A stretch of DNA of 64,000 bases from Siphlonurus alternatus (GCA_949825025.1 OX463779.1:31256359-31320358); one strand, 5' to 3'; counted from the stretch's first letter, positions 40,675-53,988 are shown. A program made the numbers and translations. The notes: generated by a model from the letters alone, not told the origin.

Positions 40675-40996
40675 ATGGAGTATTGTCCTCAATTTTTTTT
40701 ATTGCAGAAATGGATAGAGGGTGCAAAGTTATGCTACCCTGATTTTTTTCAGATATTTTTGAGACCTAGAACTATTTTTAAAAAAATTATTGAAAGTCCT
40801 TTTTGTGACGTCACGCGGCGGCAAGTCCTATCTTTTTCTTAAGGAGCGGCGTTTCGTGACGTCACGAAAAGGACTTTCAATAATTTTTTAAAAATAGTTC
40901 CCGGGCTCTAAAAAAATCTGAAAAAAATCAGGGTAGCATAACTCTGCACCCTCTATCCATTTCTGCAATAAAAAAAAATTGAGGACGATACTCTAT
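40675..40996. mobile_element. Foldback MITE, family A, full copy
   Basis: This near-perfect inverted repeat runs from atggagtattgtcctcaatt to the complementary aattgaggacgatactctat. The GC-rich core is flanked by two TGACGTCA octamers (40806-40813 and 40857-40864). There is no coding sequence. It stands in tandem with the short copy 60 bp upstream. Confidence 0.85.
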
Positions 40997-41806
40997 TTCA
41001 TTTTAGTGCCTGCTTAACATCAGGACGTGATGAAATATTAAGACGTACAATTGCGATCAGCTTAAGGGTGGGGGGTAGGCTCAAACAAGACGTTTTGATA
41101 GTGTTCGTACATTTCAATTTTTTTCTTGGAAAGTTTTCATCTGATCGTTTTGAAACCAACTCCATACCTGCACTATATTATTAGCTATCTACTGTAAAAA
41201 TCCGATTGAATTATAAACTCAAGTTTCTAAGTTTCTGAGATTAACTGTCCAGAACAACTCTGGAATTGAGTTACAAAAATTGCTCAAAAGATGGCGCTTC
41301 AGAAATTTGTTGGCAGTTTTTCTGGGTTATAATTGAATGAAAATTATTAATTCTTTTTACATTGGTTAGCGGCTCTTTTACTCTAGGACCTCAGATAGTT
41401 TCATAATAATTACTGCAAAACAAACGGAAATAATTATTTACTTCCTAGACAATTCCAATAGATGGCAGTTACGGCCTCCCGCCCACCGTTAACTGTTCAT
41501 TGTTACTAGATAATTAACAAAAAACAACACAACATTTTTTCATTGCATTTGGTGCTAATCTAATCATCAAGACCGTTCGATAAAAACTATATAGTCTTGA
41601 TCTAAATTATAGGTAAATTCAAGGACAAAAGACTCCATTTATTGAGTTAATTAGTCTAGCAACAACGAACACTTTGTCAACTTCAAAATTTTACGTCAAT
41701 GTCAACACTGCAAGTAAATAGGCGAGTCAGGGAGAAGGGAGGCAAACTTTGAGAAGTAAGAAATAGAAACTGACCTTTGAACTGTTGAATACAATATACA
41801 CTTTAA

Positions 41807-42157
41807 GGTAGAGATAACGTCAAACAGCTGTTCGACGTAATCCCCTTTGATTAACATGTAAACCTTAGCAAATTGACAAAAATTTTGAAATTTTTTTGAG
41901 GGGCAGATATTAGTGCCTAAAAGCCATAGAAAAAGTTTCAAAAACATTTAACGAGCCGATTTTCAGCCCTATGCTGAAAATTAAAAAAAATTAATCAAAA
42001 AAAAATCGGCTCGTTAAATTGTTTTGAAATTTTTTCTATTGCTTCTAGGCACTAATATCTGCCTCTTAAAAAAAATTAGAATTTTTGTCAATTTGCTAAG
42101 GTTTACATGTTAATCAAAGGGGATTACGTCGAACAGCTGTTCGGCGTTATCTCTACC
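41807..42157. mobile_element. 351-bp MITE flanked by TTAA
   Basis: The terminal inverted repeat starts GGTAGAGATAACGTCAAACA and is mirrored at the right end (gttatctctacc). Pairing of the arms extends for about 150 nt, down to the central gagccgattt and aaatcggctc. TTAA stands at both borders (41803-41806 and 42158-42161), consistent with a piggyBac-like 4-bp target, although the usual CCC start of piggyBac ends is absent. No transposase is present. Confidence 0.8.
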
Positions 42158-42161
42158 TTAA

Positions 42162-45100
42162 CTTCAAAAACTTCAAAACAAAATAAATCATTCAATTGAT
42201 GCAATATTATTATGTTAAAATCTTCACGCGTCGAGGTTTAGTGTGTTAAGACTTTATAAACTCTACCAGTTTTTGGTGAAGAGAAAGCATCTCTCTGCTT
42301 TAATTCTACGCAGCACCATTTTTTTCTGATTTAATATCCCATTGATATTCATACACCAATTAATATTTATAAACATTATTTGTTTTTAGTATAAAATTGT
42401 GAAGTTGTATCAAGCAATTATGAACACATATTTGATCAAATTGTTGCACATGTTAGGGCGTTACAATCAGGTTTGTTTGCATGCAACCTGAACGTACTTC
42501 CATTGTCACTTTATAAACCTAATAGGCGAGAGTACTGTAATTTGCACACGTAACTGAATTTTAGTCGCCATGAAATTGATTGTAATTACTAAAATCCATT
42601 TATCTGTTAAAAGCAGATGTCCCGCGGGGATCATAGAAATGAGAGAATCCCATTTGGTTATATATACAGGAAGAAGGAGGGTAGAAAATGTGGATTAAGT
42701 GCTTTTTGAGCTGGGAGGAACAGCAGTAGCAGCATTTTTATAAGCAAGGTTAAAATATTATTAAGTTATTGATTTATAAATTAAGTTAAAATTGTGCTGT
42801 GGTAAAAGTCTTTTTGTAAGTTTTGAGGCAATATTAACAAACGAAACTTTTTTTATAAAGTTTATAAACTAATATTTATTTAATTTAAAACGATTAATTG
42901 AAATTAAATTTAGCAAAGAAAGTTGAGATTTGTGATGAATATTTTTATATTTATATTATATATATTTTTTTTATATAAAATTTATAGAGTGGAATTATTT
43001 CTCTCTTGAGAATCTTCAGAAGCCAAAAATTAAAAACTATTTTTCAAGTAAAATGAATACATCAAAATTTACTCTTTTGGGATTTAATAATTTGTTTTGA
43101 TTTTACATTTTCACTTAAATTCATTAATTTTCCAATATCGATATGAATAATTAAAAAAATATGTAAAATTTGAAACTTGATTTGCTAATGTAATTTTCTA
43201 TTACAACGCGTAAATAATTATGTATATTATATTTAACTAATCATATTAATCGTGAAACTTAACTTACTTAGTAACAAAATACAAGGAGGTCCATGCAGTG
43301 AGCTGATAATACAGTACACAAAAGGGGTGTGAGATGTTGGTCATTGTTTGGTTTGCTCGAGTCATTAACGTCGCCTTCCCAAACAGAAACACGAGACCTC
43401 AAGATACGCCATGCTAGCTTACATTGAAAGTAACATTGAAGTGAAAGTAACTTCGAATGACGTCAATTGGTTCATTTGAAACGAGACAGGAACACAAGAT
43501 GTTGCAATATTTATAATATTGTCACACATTACGTCGCCTCACATTATTGTTGCAATTAAAAACCTTGCACATAAATTTACATATAAAACCTAAATTTGTA
43601 TAAAAAAAACTGTGGGTTATTCGACAACATTAACTATCGTGAATTAATGTAATAATTATAATATAGACATTTACTAGTATTACACGATGCAAAAATATAT
43701 TGAAATAATTTTAAAAATGTAAACAAAATAAACATCCTGAAATTTAAAGCATGTGATTTTTCATGAACTTTAATGCAAAAGCAATTTTCTTATTTTAGCA
43801 TGCTACAAAACTGCATCTTTAACTTTTCTTTTCTTATATTAGTCCATCACTTCCTTAAATAAAAATAATTTCCACCAAATTTATTTTGTGTAAAAATTGA
43901 ATTTGTACATAAAATTTCGAGTCTATTTTGTGCCTCTAAAAAGTTGTTTACAAAATGAAATCTTATTTTTAGAAACTATCACGATAAGAATCAAATTTCA
44001 AGAAAAAAATCTATACTAAAATTAATCCTATTTTTATTTTTTTTATTATCATGTCTATTCTGATCTGATTTCTACCCAATAAAATATATCAGGAAAAATA
44101 GCAAAAAAAAGTATCCTCTGTAAATCCCTATAGCAATCAAGGAACTATAGCATTCAATTCAAACAGACAGAATTAATCTAGAGTGGCAGAACCATTCAAT
44201 ATCGATTCTACACCTTTTCTAAAAAAAGAAACTAGTTATATCATGTGTGTTTTTCCATCTAGGACATTTAGATACGGAATAAAACATATGCTCCATTTTA
44301 TTAATCTTATCTTAGGCATTGTATAGAAAAATTCAATAATACAGTCTGTATGTACTCCATCATGAATAATAGTGCGACTGCAGTCTTAAACCTATTATAG
44401 CTTAACAAGCGTTCTCTCTCGTTGCAAAGTCTCTCTGACGCCCCTATAGTTATATCAGGATTAACTAACACGGGCATCCTTAGTAGATGGTGCATTGTTT
44501 ACATCTTTTCAGTGCACCTTTATAAAAAAATAAGATAATTTTTTATAAAAAAAATAGGATCAAGTTTCTGAGATGTATTATATGATATAAACATGTATAA
44601 ATTGAAGGAATATAATTGGAAATGCAATGAATTTAATCAAAATTTACCTATAAAATCACATATAAAACACCAAAAAAAGTAATAACTCAAAATAACTTGA
44701 TCCTATAAAATTTAATTAATTAGTTTATTAATAGTCAATTTGTCTTTAATCTTATATAAGATGTAAGAATATTTTACGTTTATATTTTACGTCTGAATAT
44801 AATTAGTTAGTTAGCAATGGCTAGCAATGGTGTCAACAATAATCCTGTTAATACTTATGACAACCGATGTTCTGAAATAACATTGTAGATTCATGAAACC
44901 ATTGAAGTACAAATCTCAGTATATTTTTAAAGGGGAAGGTTGTAAATGTTTGACTACTTTTGCAAAGAAATTTTTATCGTCATGAGCATGCATAAAACAT
45001 TATTAGATATGATATTGTATATAATTATAATATATTATTGATATTATATTATAATATATAGGGGCAATAATTCTGGTGAGAATATGTACTCATTTTCAAA

Positions 45101-45479
45101 ATCTTTATTGAATAATTTTGGTTGTACAGTGACAAACTTGGATCACATCAGGATATTAAAAAAAAAGGGAAAAAAAATCAACAACAACAAAAATTTCATT
45201 CACAAATTATGTATGAAACACATTTTAAAATTTCGATGTTTTAAATATTACATTTGAATAATATACCGGTACAGCACACCATACCATCACAACAGTCCAT
45301 TTTTCGCTTTTACAGTCTTGTCTATCTTCATACTAAAGCTCTATAATTGTTCTAAATGACTACCTTCACACAGCTTGTCAGATAATCTCACGTGAAATTA
45401 CGCCCAGGCTGCTTCATATTATGAAACCCATTACGTTTTGTTTTGATAAAAAAAATGTAAAGTTTCCCAACCTTAAAAC
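42162..45479. other. AT-rich non-coding stretch
   Basis: No supportable gene. GC-richer patches at 42460-42730 and 43290-43530 contain no long frame. A 62-codon minus-strand frame at 44307-44495 is not recognised. Confidence 0.5.
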
Positions 45480-46076
45480 GAGATATTCTATTCAATTCTT
45501 TTATTGGTAATTTTCAAAACATACAGATACAATCAAGATAAAGGCACTCTGCATGAAATGGTAAGACACGTAAAAAAAAAATACATATACTTAAAAATTA
45601 AATGTAACATAGGTAAATACATAATAAAAACAATTCTTAATCAATAATATTTTTACGGCTCTTTTAAAATCATTGTACTGAAGTATAAGTTTGATACACA
45701 TTAGAAGTTTGTTATACAACCTGATTGACATGGAATAAGGTCCTTTATTATATATTTGTAATGTACACTGTGCATGTGGGTGTAATTATCATGTCTTTAT
45801 TTTTCGTATTATAATGGAACTCTTTGCACTGAACAAAATATTCAGACATATAATTTATGTTTTTTAACAAAACAGACACTTTTATATATAAATTGGCAGG
45901 GAAAATGTAAAATTCCTTCCCTAACAAATATAAGAGAACAAGAGTAATTTTTTTTTTTCAAATCAAACACGGTTCTGATTGCTTTTCTTTGCAGTCGGAA
46001 TATAACCTCCAACGCCATCACAGAGTCTCTCAAACAATAATACCATATCTCATTATAGAATGGAAATTTGCATAAT
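45480..46076 (-). pseudogene. 3' end of a jockey/CR1-like LINE, decayed
   Basis: On the minus strand the sequence encodes the C-terminal end of a non-LTR reverse transcriptase in broken frames. In order it shows SIMRYGIIV (46065-46030), RLQRKAIR then ILHFPCQFIYKSVCFVKK (to about 45850), then KDNLHPHAQCTLQIYNKGPY and SIRLYNKL (45800-45690), then a final stop at 45591. This motif order matches the region after the reverse-transcriptase domain in jockey, CR1 and related clades. An in-frame stop, at least two frameshifts and loss of everything upstream mark it as dead. The 3' untranslated tail ends in aataaaagaattgaat near 45485. Its function before decay would have been target-primed reverse transcription of the element RNA. 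Confidence 0.85.
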
Positions 46077-46119
46077 AAAGGGTTTCTATTTAGTCAGGTT
46101 TACGAGTAGAATTTTATTA

Positions 46120-46283
46120 GGAGTACACCTTGTGGGCACGCAACTTTTGATGCAGCTAAGAATTAATGGTTACATACCCTACCAGGCATTCAGATGTTCT
46201 GGTTAAAAAGTGTTGTACTTACACCCAAACTTGTATTGTAATATGTGTTTTCTGAATAAAAGCCTTTTGAATCTGAATCTGAA
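46120..46283 (+). mobile_element. LINE 3' untranslated end
   Basis: The plus strand reads gtaatatgtgttttctgaat, then aaaagcc and a short repeat of TGAATC to 46283, the standard 3' tail of CR1/jockey-like LINEs. No coding part remains. It lies back to back with the minus-strand LINE fragment, their truncated 5' sides meeting near 46080-46120. The left boundary is approximate. Confidence 0.65.
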
Positions 46284-46289
46284 GATAAT

Positions 46290-47235
46290 AAATGATTCAA
46301 AGAATGTAAATTTTAATTAAAATATTCTAATATAAAAATATATACTTGGTCTTATAAACTTAATATGATATAATTGAGTTCATATGTTTTTTAAACTGCC
46401 AATAGAATTAAATTATAATGTCAATTTCAATTCGTCTATTTTTTCCATGCTACCAAAAAACGGCAACAAAAACAACAAAACTAACGAAGTAGAAAAACAA
46501 AGTAATTGAATTACGTTGTTTTGTTTTTTTTACTTAATTCAGTATTCTAAGAGTTCCGCTTTAAAGAAAAGATATACATGAGGGTAAAATGGTTTTATAT
46601 TGTCTAATTAAAGTTCATTTAGTATATACCCTGTTCAAATTGTTAACTTAATTAAAAATAAAACAGACAAACAAAAATGAATCTCCAGTCCTTTGATGTT
46701 CTTTTTTTTTACCCCTTTATTATTTGTTGGTTATGATTACTACGCACATGATATATTTTTAGGTTTTATGTAAATAACCTTTTATACTAAAAAATACTTT
46801 TGAAAAAGAGCACCAAATCACATGTTGAATAGGCCTCTCATGCTAATTTATATTTAGAGGCAATATTTCCACTTGTCAGCATATTGCTACATATATAAAA
46901 AGAGTATACACACTATAACTTACTTCTATACTATGCGAGTTTTATTAATATTTTTTATATAAAGCAAATTTGAATTTTACAGCAATTTTCCCTTTATCAT
47001 ACTACATTAAAAATTTTAAAATAAATTTTAAATATAAAAGATAGAGTGAAAATATGATAACATATATTATATATTTTTTAAAAAATATTTTTTTTTTTTA
47101 CCCAATTATATCGAACAATACACAACATACACAATCATAAAGTAACAGTATAATGATATTAAATTATTCGATTGATTTTTTTTTCTGCATTTGGATGTCG
47201 AGTTGTGCATTGCCTTTTTAACTTAAAATTTTTAA
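46290..47235. other. AT-rich non-coding stretch
   Basis: Nothing recognisable; only AT-rich sequence and short homopolymers. Confidence 0.5.
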
Positions 47236-47320
47236 CCTCATCTTATAACCTTCAAATTGTATCGAAAAACGCTGTGACGTCATCGTCATACAAATATTTA
47301 GTACAAAGGTATTAACTTGA
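47236..47320. mobile_element. Family B MITE, half copy
   Basis: taaccttcaaattg and gctgtgacgtcatcgtcatac follow the left half of the family B elements at 4820 and 28264, with TGACGTCA at 47275-47282. The complementary right half is absent, so the copy is truncated about 70 bp before the family C insertion. Confidence 0.55.
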
Positions 47321-47391
47321 AGTCCTCTATCTAAACATGCATTTAAAAAAAAAGTTGCATGCAAGTTTTCCATGTGACATAATAAATATTA

Positions 47392-47555
47392 AGCCGGTAT
47401 TACACGATACAATTTTTCTTACTATTGAATACAATATTATTTCCTTACAAGAAAATTTTATCTCCATACAAACAAATGGATTTCAAATTTTCTTATATAA
47501 GTTAAGGAAAAATTGTATTCAATAGTTAGAAAAATTGAATCGTGTAATACCGGTC
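47392..47555. mobile_element. PIF/Harbinger-like MITE, family C, copy 2
   Basis: Termini agccggtattacacgataca and cgtgtaataccggtc repeat those of 11119-11252. TTA stands on both sides (47389-47391 and 47556-47558), again a 3-bp TWA duplication. The arms also pair internally (actattgaatacaat with attgtattcaatagt). It is 164 bp and non-coding. Confidence 0.85.
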
Positions 47556-47863
47556 TTAGAGGTAAAAAAAAAAATATATATATATATAAAATAAATTTTA
47601 TAAATAATATAACTTTTAAATTTACCTGGAGAATTCATATTTTTTTTCCTATTCTCTATTGAATAATTGTAGCTCCTTGCACGTTTTAAAATAAAATAGT
47701 ATAAGACTTTTAAATCATACTTTTCTGAAAGAAGATACGTCTTTTTTTTATGATACCGCAACAATTTTATACTATAAAATAAACTTTTTTATCACAGTGT
47801 AAATTGAGTATAACTTTTATCACGTTTCTTACTAAAACTTTATTTTTTTTTATATAATTTTAT

Positions 47864-48195
47864 AATGGACAACATTCATGAAAAAATTTTATTGCAGAAA
47901 TGAATAGAGGGTATCAAATTATGATATTCTGAATTTTTTCAGATTTTTTTGAGTCCTGAAACTATTTTTAAATAATTATTGAAATTTCTGTGATTTCGGT
48001 TGGCACCTCTGAATCGTTAATAAAAAGGATAGAGACTGGACGCCTATTGACGCCTCCAGGGGGCGTGGCAGCACTTTCAATAATTATTTAAAAATAGTTC
48101 TGAGTCTCAAAAAAAACTGAAATAATTCAGAGTAGCATAATTTGGTACCCTCTATTCATTTCTGCAATAAAATTTTTTCATGTATGTTGTCCATT
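47864..48195. mobile_element. Foldback MITE, family A, full copy
   Basis: The ends aatggacaacattcatgaaa and catgtatgttgtccatt are inverted repeats. The subterminal ttgcagaaatgaatagaggg and the core gacgcctccagggggcgtgg match the copies at 37567 and 54857 closely. No target duplication is obvious and nothing is encoded. Confidence 0.88.
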
Positions 48196-48199
48196 GCAT

Positions 48200-48852
48200 C
48201 TCTTATATTAACTGAAGTGTTCTATGGCAAGTTGTTCATTGTAAATTTATGTAACTTGTATATAGACAGATATAAACTTATTTAGCAAGGCAAGGAAAGA
48301 TGCGTGAGCCGGATATTGCCTTCCAAGATTTATTAAATCTCTCCATCGGTGTGCTTAAAAGTACGTTCCCTGGCGTACTTAAGTAGATGTTTGTCGTATT
48401 TTATTGGAGGATTTTTTTAAAGCTTTTTCTTATTAGTTCAAACAAAACCGATTACTTACGGAAATTTCCGAAGTTTTAACATCAACATGAGGTTATAAGC
48501 AATGTTGGAACGTAGACAGGTATGCAGTTGAAGGGAGGGGAATTTATCGCTTGACTGACAGAGATAAGAACACAGGTGAATATTAAGATACAATAAAGGA
48601 GCATTTTCACTCAATATAAATGAAATTTACTAAGGTTTAATAAAATTTAATTTAAATTTTAATTAAATGTATTTCAGTATATAAATTCTACCAAATAAAA
48701 CTCCCAGTTTATAAAGATTTAATATGCAATGAAATTTATATATTAATTGAATTGAGTTTAAATTATTAAAATAAAATAATTTATTATATAATATAATAGT
48801 ATATAGGAATAAAAACTTTAGTGATGATAAAATTATATTAAACTATTAATGA

Positions 48853-48893
<41 letters not shown>

Positions 48894-49720
48894 AGAATAG
48901 AATGGGATTTAATATATTGTCATTATTTAACTATAAATTATTACTTTTAAGCAGATCTTATAATAAAAAAAAAAAATAATGATAATAAATTATTGAATTA
49001 AAATTATACTTATTTTATATTTTATGAAATAAAATTATTTTGAAATTTTATCTGTAGAACAATTAAAAATAATCAACGATATTTACAAAGACATTTTTTT
49101 TACAGAATTATTAATAGTTATTAGATTATAAAAGAAAGCCTTTATATACATTTATTTTTTAAGCTAGTTATCGTTTTTCATAGATGATTGGACCTTACAT
49201 CATTTGACATCGGAGTGCAATGTAGGCTTATTTTTATTTCAAGAGTGTCAAAGCCTATGATATAAGGAGGAAGGTGGGAGCTCACTGCTTGCTCGTCAAT
49301 AAAGACCGTGCCAAAGGCAGTCACGTAGCCTCGATTTCGTGATGACATGTGAAAGGATGGACATATGAAGAGCCTTTATTCTTTATATCACAAAGAAAAT
49401 AAGTCAGCAGACTAACAATATCCATCGTTTGATAACAAAAAGATCAAAAATCAAGATGTATAGCATTTCTGCTGCTGTATTTTTGTATTTTTTTTAAAGC
49501 TTGATCGTCTATGTTATATTTTTTCTGGTAACATTTATATTACAAATACAAAAAAAAAAAAAAAAAAATACATTTTTTGTAATTGTATACATTTGTATTT
49601 GTAACATTTCATTACAAAAACAAAATGAAGTAAATAATATTAAAAAATAGCACGAAAGAATCTCCTAGTATTTAAATAATAATAATAGTCTTTATATTTT
49701 GTACATTTCAATATCATATA
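48200..49720. other. AT-rich stretch with a TA tract
   Basis: A TA tract lies at 48857-48889. At 49244-49342 a 32-codon plus-strand frame follows the possible acceptor ttatttttatttcaag and is coding-like, but it is too short and unrecognised to call. Confidence 0.45.
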
Positions 49721-49723
49721 TAA

Positions 49724-49882
49724 TGGGTGCGATTCATGAAACAGTTATCCAGTTTTCTAACTACGTGAATAGCTTAACCACGTTTAATTATACCCGTTTT
49801 ACGTGTTAAATCATCTAGTTAAACACATGGTTAAGCTAAACGTCGCTGGAAACCTGGTTAACTGCTTCGTGAATCGCGCCCA
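49724..49882. mobile_element. 159-bp hairpin MITE
   Basis: tgggtgcgattcatgaaaca at the left pairs with the right end ttcgtgaatcgcgccca, and the arms continue through agttatccag and tagcttaa. It is related to 712-859 by the gggtg.gattcaygaa terminus. Confidence 0.82.
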
Positions 49883-49899
49883 ATATATATTAGAATATT

Positions 49900-50260
49900 A
49901 GAAGCGGTTTATGAAGGAGTTAAGGTGGATTTTCATGGGCGGCAACGACGACGCGGCGCGATTTTAATTTAAAAGCTGTGAAATCCTATGCGGCGGCGAA
50001 TTCGCAGGTAATCGCGTTAATTACGATGCTCTTTTTCTTTTAATCGCCCAATATGGCCGCCAATGGATGTTACAGCAAGTGCGCATTATTCGCGTCGCGT
50101 CGCATGGTAAAAATCGCCATGTGACTCCACCTTTATCCAGTGGAAAGTTATCCAGCATTTTCATTAACCGTGCTCGAAACGTGCAATGGTTAGTGTCATT
50201 GATTTAGGCCGTCACTAAACGTGGATGTAGAGAAACCTGGATAACTTCCTTCATGAATCA
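49900..50260. mobile_element. MITE interrupted by a nested MITE
   Basis: The outer ends tttatgaaggagtta and taacttccttcatgaatca are inverted repeats once the inner insertion is removed; the left arm continues tccagtggaaagttatccag immediately after the nested element. It belongs to the same general hairpin group as the neighbour at 49724. Confidence 0.7.
49923..50132. mobile_element. Nested PIF/Harbinger-like MITE
   Basis: The ends aggtggattttcatgggcg and cgccatgtgactccacct are inverted repeats. TTA is present at both borders (49920-49922 and 50133-50135), and the host element reads straight through when one TTA and the insert are taken out. The 210-bp element is far richer in GC and CpG than its host (gacgacgcggcgcg, cgcgtcgcgtcgc). 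Confidence 0.85.
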
Positions 50261-50977
50261 TTAAGTATAATATATAAAACCTTTCCCTTTCTATATAGAT
50301 CCTCTCTCATTAGTGCTAATGAATAAAAAAAGGGTGGCTTTATATAAGCTCTGTTGAAATTAAAGGAGAATAGAGATGGAAAATGACAGGGTAGAAATTG
50401 GGGGCTTAAATCTAACGTAAGCAGTTCAATTCAAGTAATGTATGTACTTCAGTATGATTTTAAGTAGAAAACTATTGTGATGCATATAAAAAAATGATGA
50501 AATTTGAGACACGATAAAATGTGGTTTATCATAAATATAAAATAAGACTTGTATAATATTCAATATCACTAGCCTAATTTTTTTGCATGACTATGTTCTA
50601 AATCCGCTTGGCCTACATATTTAAATATCCATGTATTTATATTAAAATTTGCAAGCTCACGTTATTAAAATATGAAGCTTTGATTTGACACTTTCAGCAT
50701 ATTGAGAACAAGTACATGCATTAAAAATGGATTTTGTGTTATTTTTTTTTCTTTTCTGCCTTTATAACAATGAAAGTCAATAAAATATTCAGATACAAAT
50801 CGATTGTTTTCAACCAACAGCCAATGTTTACGTTGTATTTGAATTTTTATCATGTGATTTATTTTTCTTTGTAACAAATTTACACTAATTAGAGTTTATG
50901 TCCTAAAGTTTGTGATGCTGGGACTGCCGCAACCTTGAACGCGATTGGTGATGTGTTTCCCTGAGGGCGTGCTACTA

Positions 50978-51051
<74 letters not shown>

Positions 51052-53743
51052 TGAGGTGCAAGTTTGAAAGCAAATTGTCAGCTGTTCCATGCTGCACTTT
51101 ACCACGACAAAGACACGTCGTTAATTAGCTCTGGTTCAGTAATTTCATGTTGTCTAATCAAAGTGATATAAAATTGAATTATCATTGATAATAATATATT
51201 AGTTATACCATTGAGTAAAGCATTAGTACTCATGTGTACATTATGATATTATTATATTAAATACTCAAACAATATATAATGAACTAATTTGATTAGTTCA
51301 ACATTATATTATTACTATAATATTTGGTAGGAATAGCATAGTTAAATTCTTGGATTTTATCTTTAGATATCAATAGATTATTATAATTTTATAAAACACT
51401 AGAAATGAAATAATGTGAAAACAAATATGGTTTCATTGCTTTTTCAAAACCTTTATTAATTTAAATTCTTAAAACCTATAAATTTATATTATCTTAAATG
51501 TTGTGTTGCAACAATAGTTACTTTATGAAAATCATACGACCTGTAGTATTTATTTATAGCACGTTCTCTTAAACAATTAATGTTTATTCATTTATGTTAT
51601 GATTTGATTGTTAAATTGTGTTGACGGTTCACACCCTTTGAATATTAAATTAATGCGATTAATATACAACATGGGTATTAATATTTCACCATTTATACTG
51701 ATATTTACGCTACTATGAACTCTAAATAGAAATTCAATACCCCAGTATATCAATAGACTCAATATTATACTCTTTCTGAATGTCAAACAATAATAATCAC
51801 TTCTTTTTTTAAATGTGTACTTTTCATAGCCCCTGTAAGTTAGGCAATTTGTTAAGCCTTTAAGTTTTTGTGTGTTAACTTTTTATTTAGTACAATAAGA
51901 ATCTGGTTAATATATATATTTTTTATGCAAGCTATGCAAGTGCAACATTTTAATTTTAACAATATTGAAACGAAAATTGAGCTATAATATAATTATAACT
52001 TCCATAGTTTTGTGTACTGTCATGTAAGTTTTGAAAGTTATAGTATTTTAGAGGTAACGTTTTGAATAATTTTATTTTAAACCTTTCATAATTTCATGTG
52101 TAACAATAGAAGAATTGAATTTCCTGAAAATAAAACGGTATAGAAAATTTATAACCATAACTTTGCAGTATTTTCTCGTTTATATGTGTAAGGTAATATA
52201 CAGAGGAATGTAGTGTAGTGTTACATGTTTAGTCCTGAGAATATTATACAAGTTAACAAACAAACCACTTTAAAGTTTTTTATATGCATAAAACTAGTAT
52301 ACATATTAGTAAATTACAGAACAATATTGTATAGTGATAAACAGGAAATTTAATATTGCTTAATTGATTTCAAAGTAAACAATATTAAAATAACAGACTT
52401 TTGTGGAAATATTAATTTATTAAGAGAAAAAATAACAGAAACATTAGAATATAGATACGAAATTAAATTTCACAGAAAAATGATGGTATTTTTAATTTTT
52501 TTATGTTCCATCTCGAATATATATAAATAGCACAAGTTTGTAGAAAATTTCATAACATTTAATCAATTTTTTTATTAAAAAATATTTAAGGATTGACATC
52601 AATATAAATTCCAATTTAAAACTAATTAATAATGCTCTTCAATATAATAGTCCATAATTATAATGTAAATTAATTTTATAATAATAATATATTAATTTAA
52701 AACCTATTCATTATTTATTATTATTAATATTTATGTAAACAACTTTAAGCAGTTACACAAAAAACACTTAAAAATGCACAATTATTTGATTTGATTCTTT
52801 TATTGTTCACATCGCTACTAATTTATTTTTCAATTTCATTGTGTGTTTTTTATATGCAACGTTAAGGTGGTCATAAACAAGATAATTAAATTGTATCGAT
52901 TGTCAGAACAGAGTAGTGAAGATTATCTTAAATGCATCAAATTTCTGGCTGTATAGTCGGATTTACTGCATCACTTCCAGTGGAAGAGAATAAAAATAAG
53001 AGGCTTGCGATTTATCCTTAAAATTTTAAACTTCATGTAGAAATTCAAACTATTGTTTTATTTTAAGTTTTAGAACAAACGAGAATATACTGTATAAAGG
53101 TCAATATATGGACGTGCATTTTCGGTAACTTTCGGTGATTTTTTTTGTATCAATTTCATCATTGTAACTACAAAGTTATCTGAAATCTCGCATTTCATTA
53201 TTGACTACAATCAAATCCCTCTCTCCCTCCCCCCCCCCTCTATAATAATTGTTCTCGCGAGCTGAATCGCTCTGATGTCGGTTGAAGGGAGATTGCGAGA
53301 AGCCACCCGCGAACCCTAACTCATTATTTCAGAGAAGGTCAAGCGAGAATTTCCTTCCAGCTCACAAGCGCAATGTTTGTAAATAACAGAAAGGATTGCG
53401 TGCATGTGACAACAAGTATGGCTTTTGTTTTAGACTCCGAGAGAGTTATAATTATATTTGACTTTATTTACAATTTGATATTAAATGATTGACAGAATTA
53501 AAAAAGTTTAAAAAGCTGATGAATAGATTTTTATAATTATTTTTTTATTTTTGCTCGTAAATATATACTACTTTGTTTTAAATATACAAAGAACTTTCAG
53601 CAATTACATTTATCTGAATTGTTTTTGTTTTAAAATGTTGTAGTGCTTCTTATATATTTTATGAAGCTTTGGAAAATGTAATTTATTATTTTAAATTTAA
53701 TAATTGTTATAATACATAACTTTCGTGTAATAATTGATGTATG
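50261..53743. other. AT-rich non-coding stretch with a (CT)n array
   Basis: A CT dinucleotide array of 68 nt lies at 50981-51048. At about 52863 ttaaggtggtcataaacaag looks like a lone MITE terminus. A GC-richer patch with a C run lies at 53215-53440. No gene is supported. Confidence 0.5.
50981..51048. repeat. (CT)n microsatellite
   Basis: 68 nt of uninterrupted CT, the third long TC/GA array of the window. Confidence 0.98.
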
Positions 53744-53745
53744 TA

Positions 53746-53988
53746 CAGTCAATAGCAGATAAAATGAACCAAAATGGTCCTCTGTTGTCACAGTACAAAG
53801 TTCCCTACTTCCAGCTTATCACAACTGTCTATGCATTTTTACTATGCCTGCTCGGTTGATGAGTGTGGACGGGCATCGTTGAAAGTGAACATTTTTAGAG
53901 CACTGTGATAAGCTAGAAGAAGGGAATTTAAATTTTTTACCGTGACATCAAAGGACCATTGTTGGTTTATTTTACTTGTTATTGACTG
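53746..53988. mobile_element. Tc1/mariner-type MITE with TA target duplication
   Basis: Termini CAGTCAATAGCAGATAAAAT and the right-end ATTGACTG are inverted repeats, with subterminal pairing of aaaatggtcctctgttgtca and tgacatcaaaggaccattg. TA stands on both sides (53744-53745 and 53989-53990). It has no transposase. It is a different family from 5562-5774 but of the same superfamily type. Confidence 0.85.
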
